A stretch of DNA of 64,000 bases, from the NCBI RefSeq assembly GCF_000717475.1, contig NZ_JPIK01000004.1, forward strand, positions 400,409 to 464,408, in the 5' to 3' direction. Origin of the DNA: Desulfonatronum thiodismutans. GTDB lineage: Bacteria > Desulfobacterota > Desulfovibrionia > Desulfovibrionales > Desulfonatronaceae. Of this stretch, positions 63,664 to 64,000 are shown piece by piece. The position numbers were made by a program, and so were the translations under genes. Under the pieces are notes generated by a model, which did not search any database, was not told the DNA's origin, and saw only the letters and a program-made list of their open reading frames with translations. Position 1 is the stretch's first letter; every line of letters starts with the position of its first letter.

Positions 63664-64000
63664 TTATCCGAATAGACGCCGGACCGGCGAGGCCACGGCA
63701 GCCAGCACCCTTTTCCGGCTCAATGTTCCTGGGACGTCCGCCTGGGCCATGGCGTAGCCGTGATACCTGCGGGGGCTTTCCTCGCACAGGTAGACGACCC
63801 GGGTATCCTCCGGATCAACCAGCACGGCGTTGGGTCGGTAGGCCCGGACTTCGGCCAAGCGCTTCCCGGCCAGTTCCAGCATTTCCCCACGGTCCCCAAA
63901 ATGCATCGTCCCGGTGGGACAGGACAGCACGCAGGCCGGCAACAGCCCATTCTGCACCCGGTCCAGACACATGTCGCACTTGGCCTGCACCTTGGTTTCA
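63664..64000 (-). CDS. Formate-dehydrogenase-type 4Fe-4S beta subunit, partial
   Basis: The 3' end of a gene that continues beyond the right edge of the window (112 codons seen; the start is not in view and the codon at 63990 is not a proven start). Ferredoxin motifs KCDMCLDRV and PACVLSCPTGTMHFGD are typical of FdhB/DmsB-like electron-transfer subunits, as is the ending after a hydrophilic domain. Partner subunits must lie outside the window. A formate dehydrogenase next to a hydrogenase fits sulfate-reducer physiology. Confidence 0.75.
   Translation of the reverse strand, partial: ETKVQAKCDMCLDRVQNGLLPACVLSCPTGTMHFGDRGEMLELAGKRLAEVRAYRPNAVLVDPEDTRVVYLCEESPRRYHGYAMAQADVPGTLSRKRVLAAVASPVRRLFG

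Overview
The window is a GC-rich, densely coded bacterial chromosome segment. Its contents fit a sulfate-reducing Desulfobacterota of the Desulfovibrionales type (Desulfovibrio/Desulfonatronum-like). The pointers are a periplasmic [NiFe] hydrogenase with a Tat-dependent small subunit, an adjacent CCG-domain iron-sulfur protein, a formate-dehydrogenase-type ferredoxin subunit, TusA/DsrE sulfur-carrier proteins, a large set of PAS/Cache sensor kinases, and the aroQ-efp-ftsK gene order. Genus and species cannot be fixed from the sequence alone.

Layout. 1-15.9 kb, all on the minus strand, is a signalling block: a chemoreceptor, CheW, a CheY-like regulator, an NtrC-type regulator with its PAS kinase, then three large sensor kinases (Cache hybrid, periplasmic-binding-protein type, BarA-like with two receivers and an HPt). 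16.2-20.4 kb is an RND efflux pump with its lipoprotein adaptor. 20.7-28.9 kb (plus) is an envelope module: MscS-like channel, TamA, TamB. 29-35.5 kb (plus) holds malate synthase G, a RelE-type toxin-antitoxin pair, and a coupled methyltransferase plus two GTPases. 35.6-42.8 kb (minus) is the housekeeping run aroQ-efp-ftsK-hslV-hslU-argB followed by an HD protein and an unknown. 43-49.5 kb holds mainly RNA and cofactor genes: trmI on the minus strand, then a COG0731 radical SAM protein, rng, queH, hemW and an EamA transporter on the plus strand. 49.8-51.4 kb is an unknown exported protein between direct repeats. 51.7-54.5 kb (minus) is a nucleotidyltransferase, an ApgM-type phosphoglycerate mutase and a TIM-barrel protein. 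54.7-57.5 kb (plus) is a compact TusA-like / DsrE / TusA-OsmC fusion / MetE-like cluster. 58-62.2 kb is the hydrogenase operon and a CCG protein. The last 2 kb has an IscA-like protein, a RelE-like protein and the end of an fdhB-like gene that leaves the window.

Most notable. The MetE-like gene at 56310-57497 is interrupted by one in-frame TGA (codon 216). The protein continues in the same frame, all the expected zinc ligands lie after the TGA, and a small hairpin follows it at a distance compatible with a bacterial SECIS. It is therefore either a selenoprotein or a single-mutation pseudogene. It sits directly behind TusA-, DsrE- and OsmC-like genes that have lost their textbook catalytic motifs, so the cluster may be an undescribed sulfur/selenium or methyl-transfer system.

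Second, several dispersed repeat families are present: 28-nt GAAATC-based inverted repeats, GTAGGGGCG hairpins, heptanucleotide arrays, and a 26-bp direct-repeat pair. Copies of two of these families lie in frame inside the BarA-like kinase, in loops and linkers between conserved domains.
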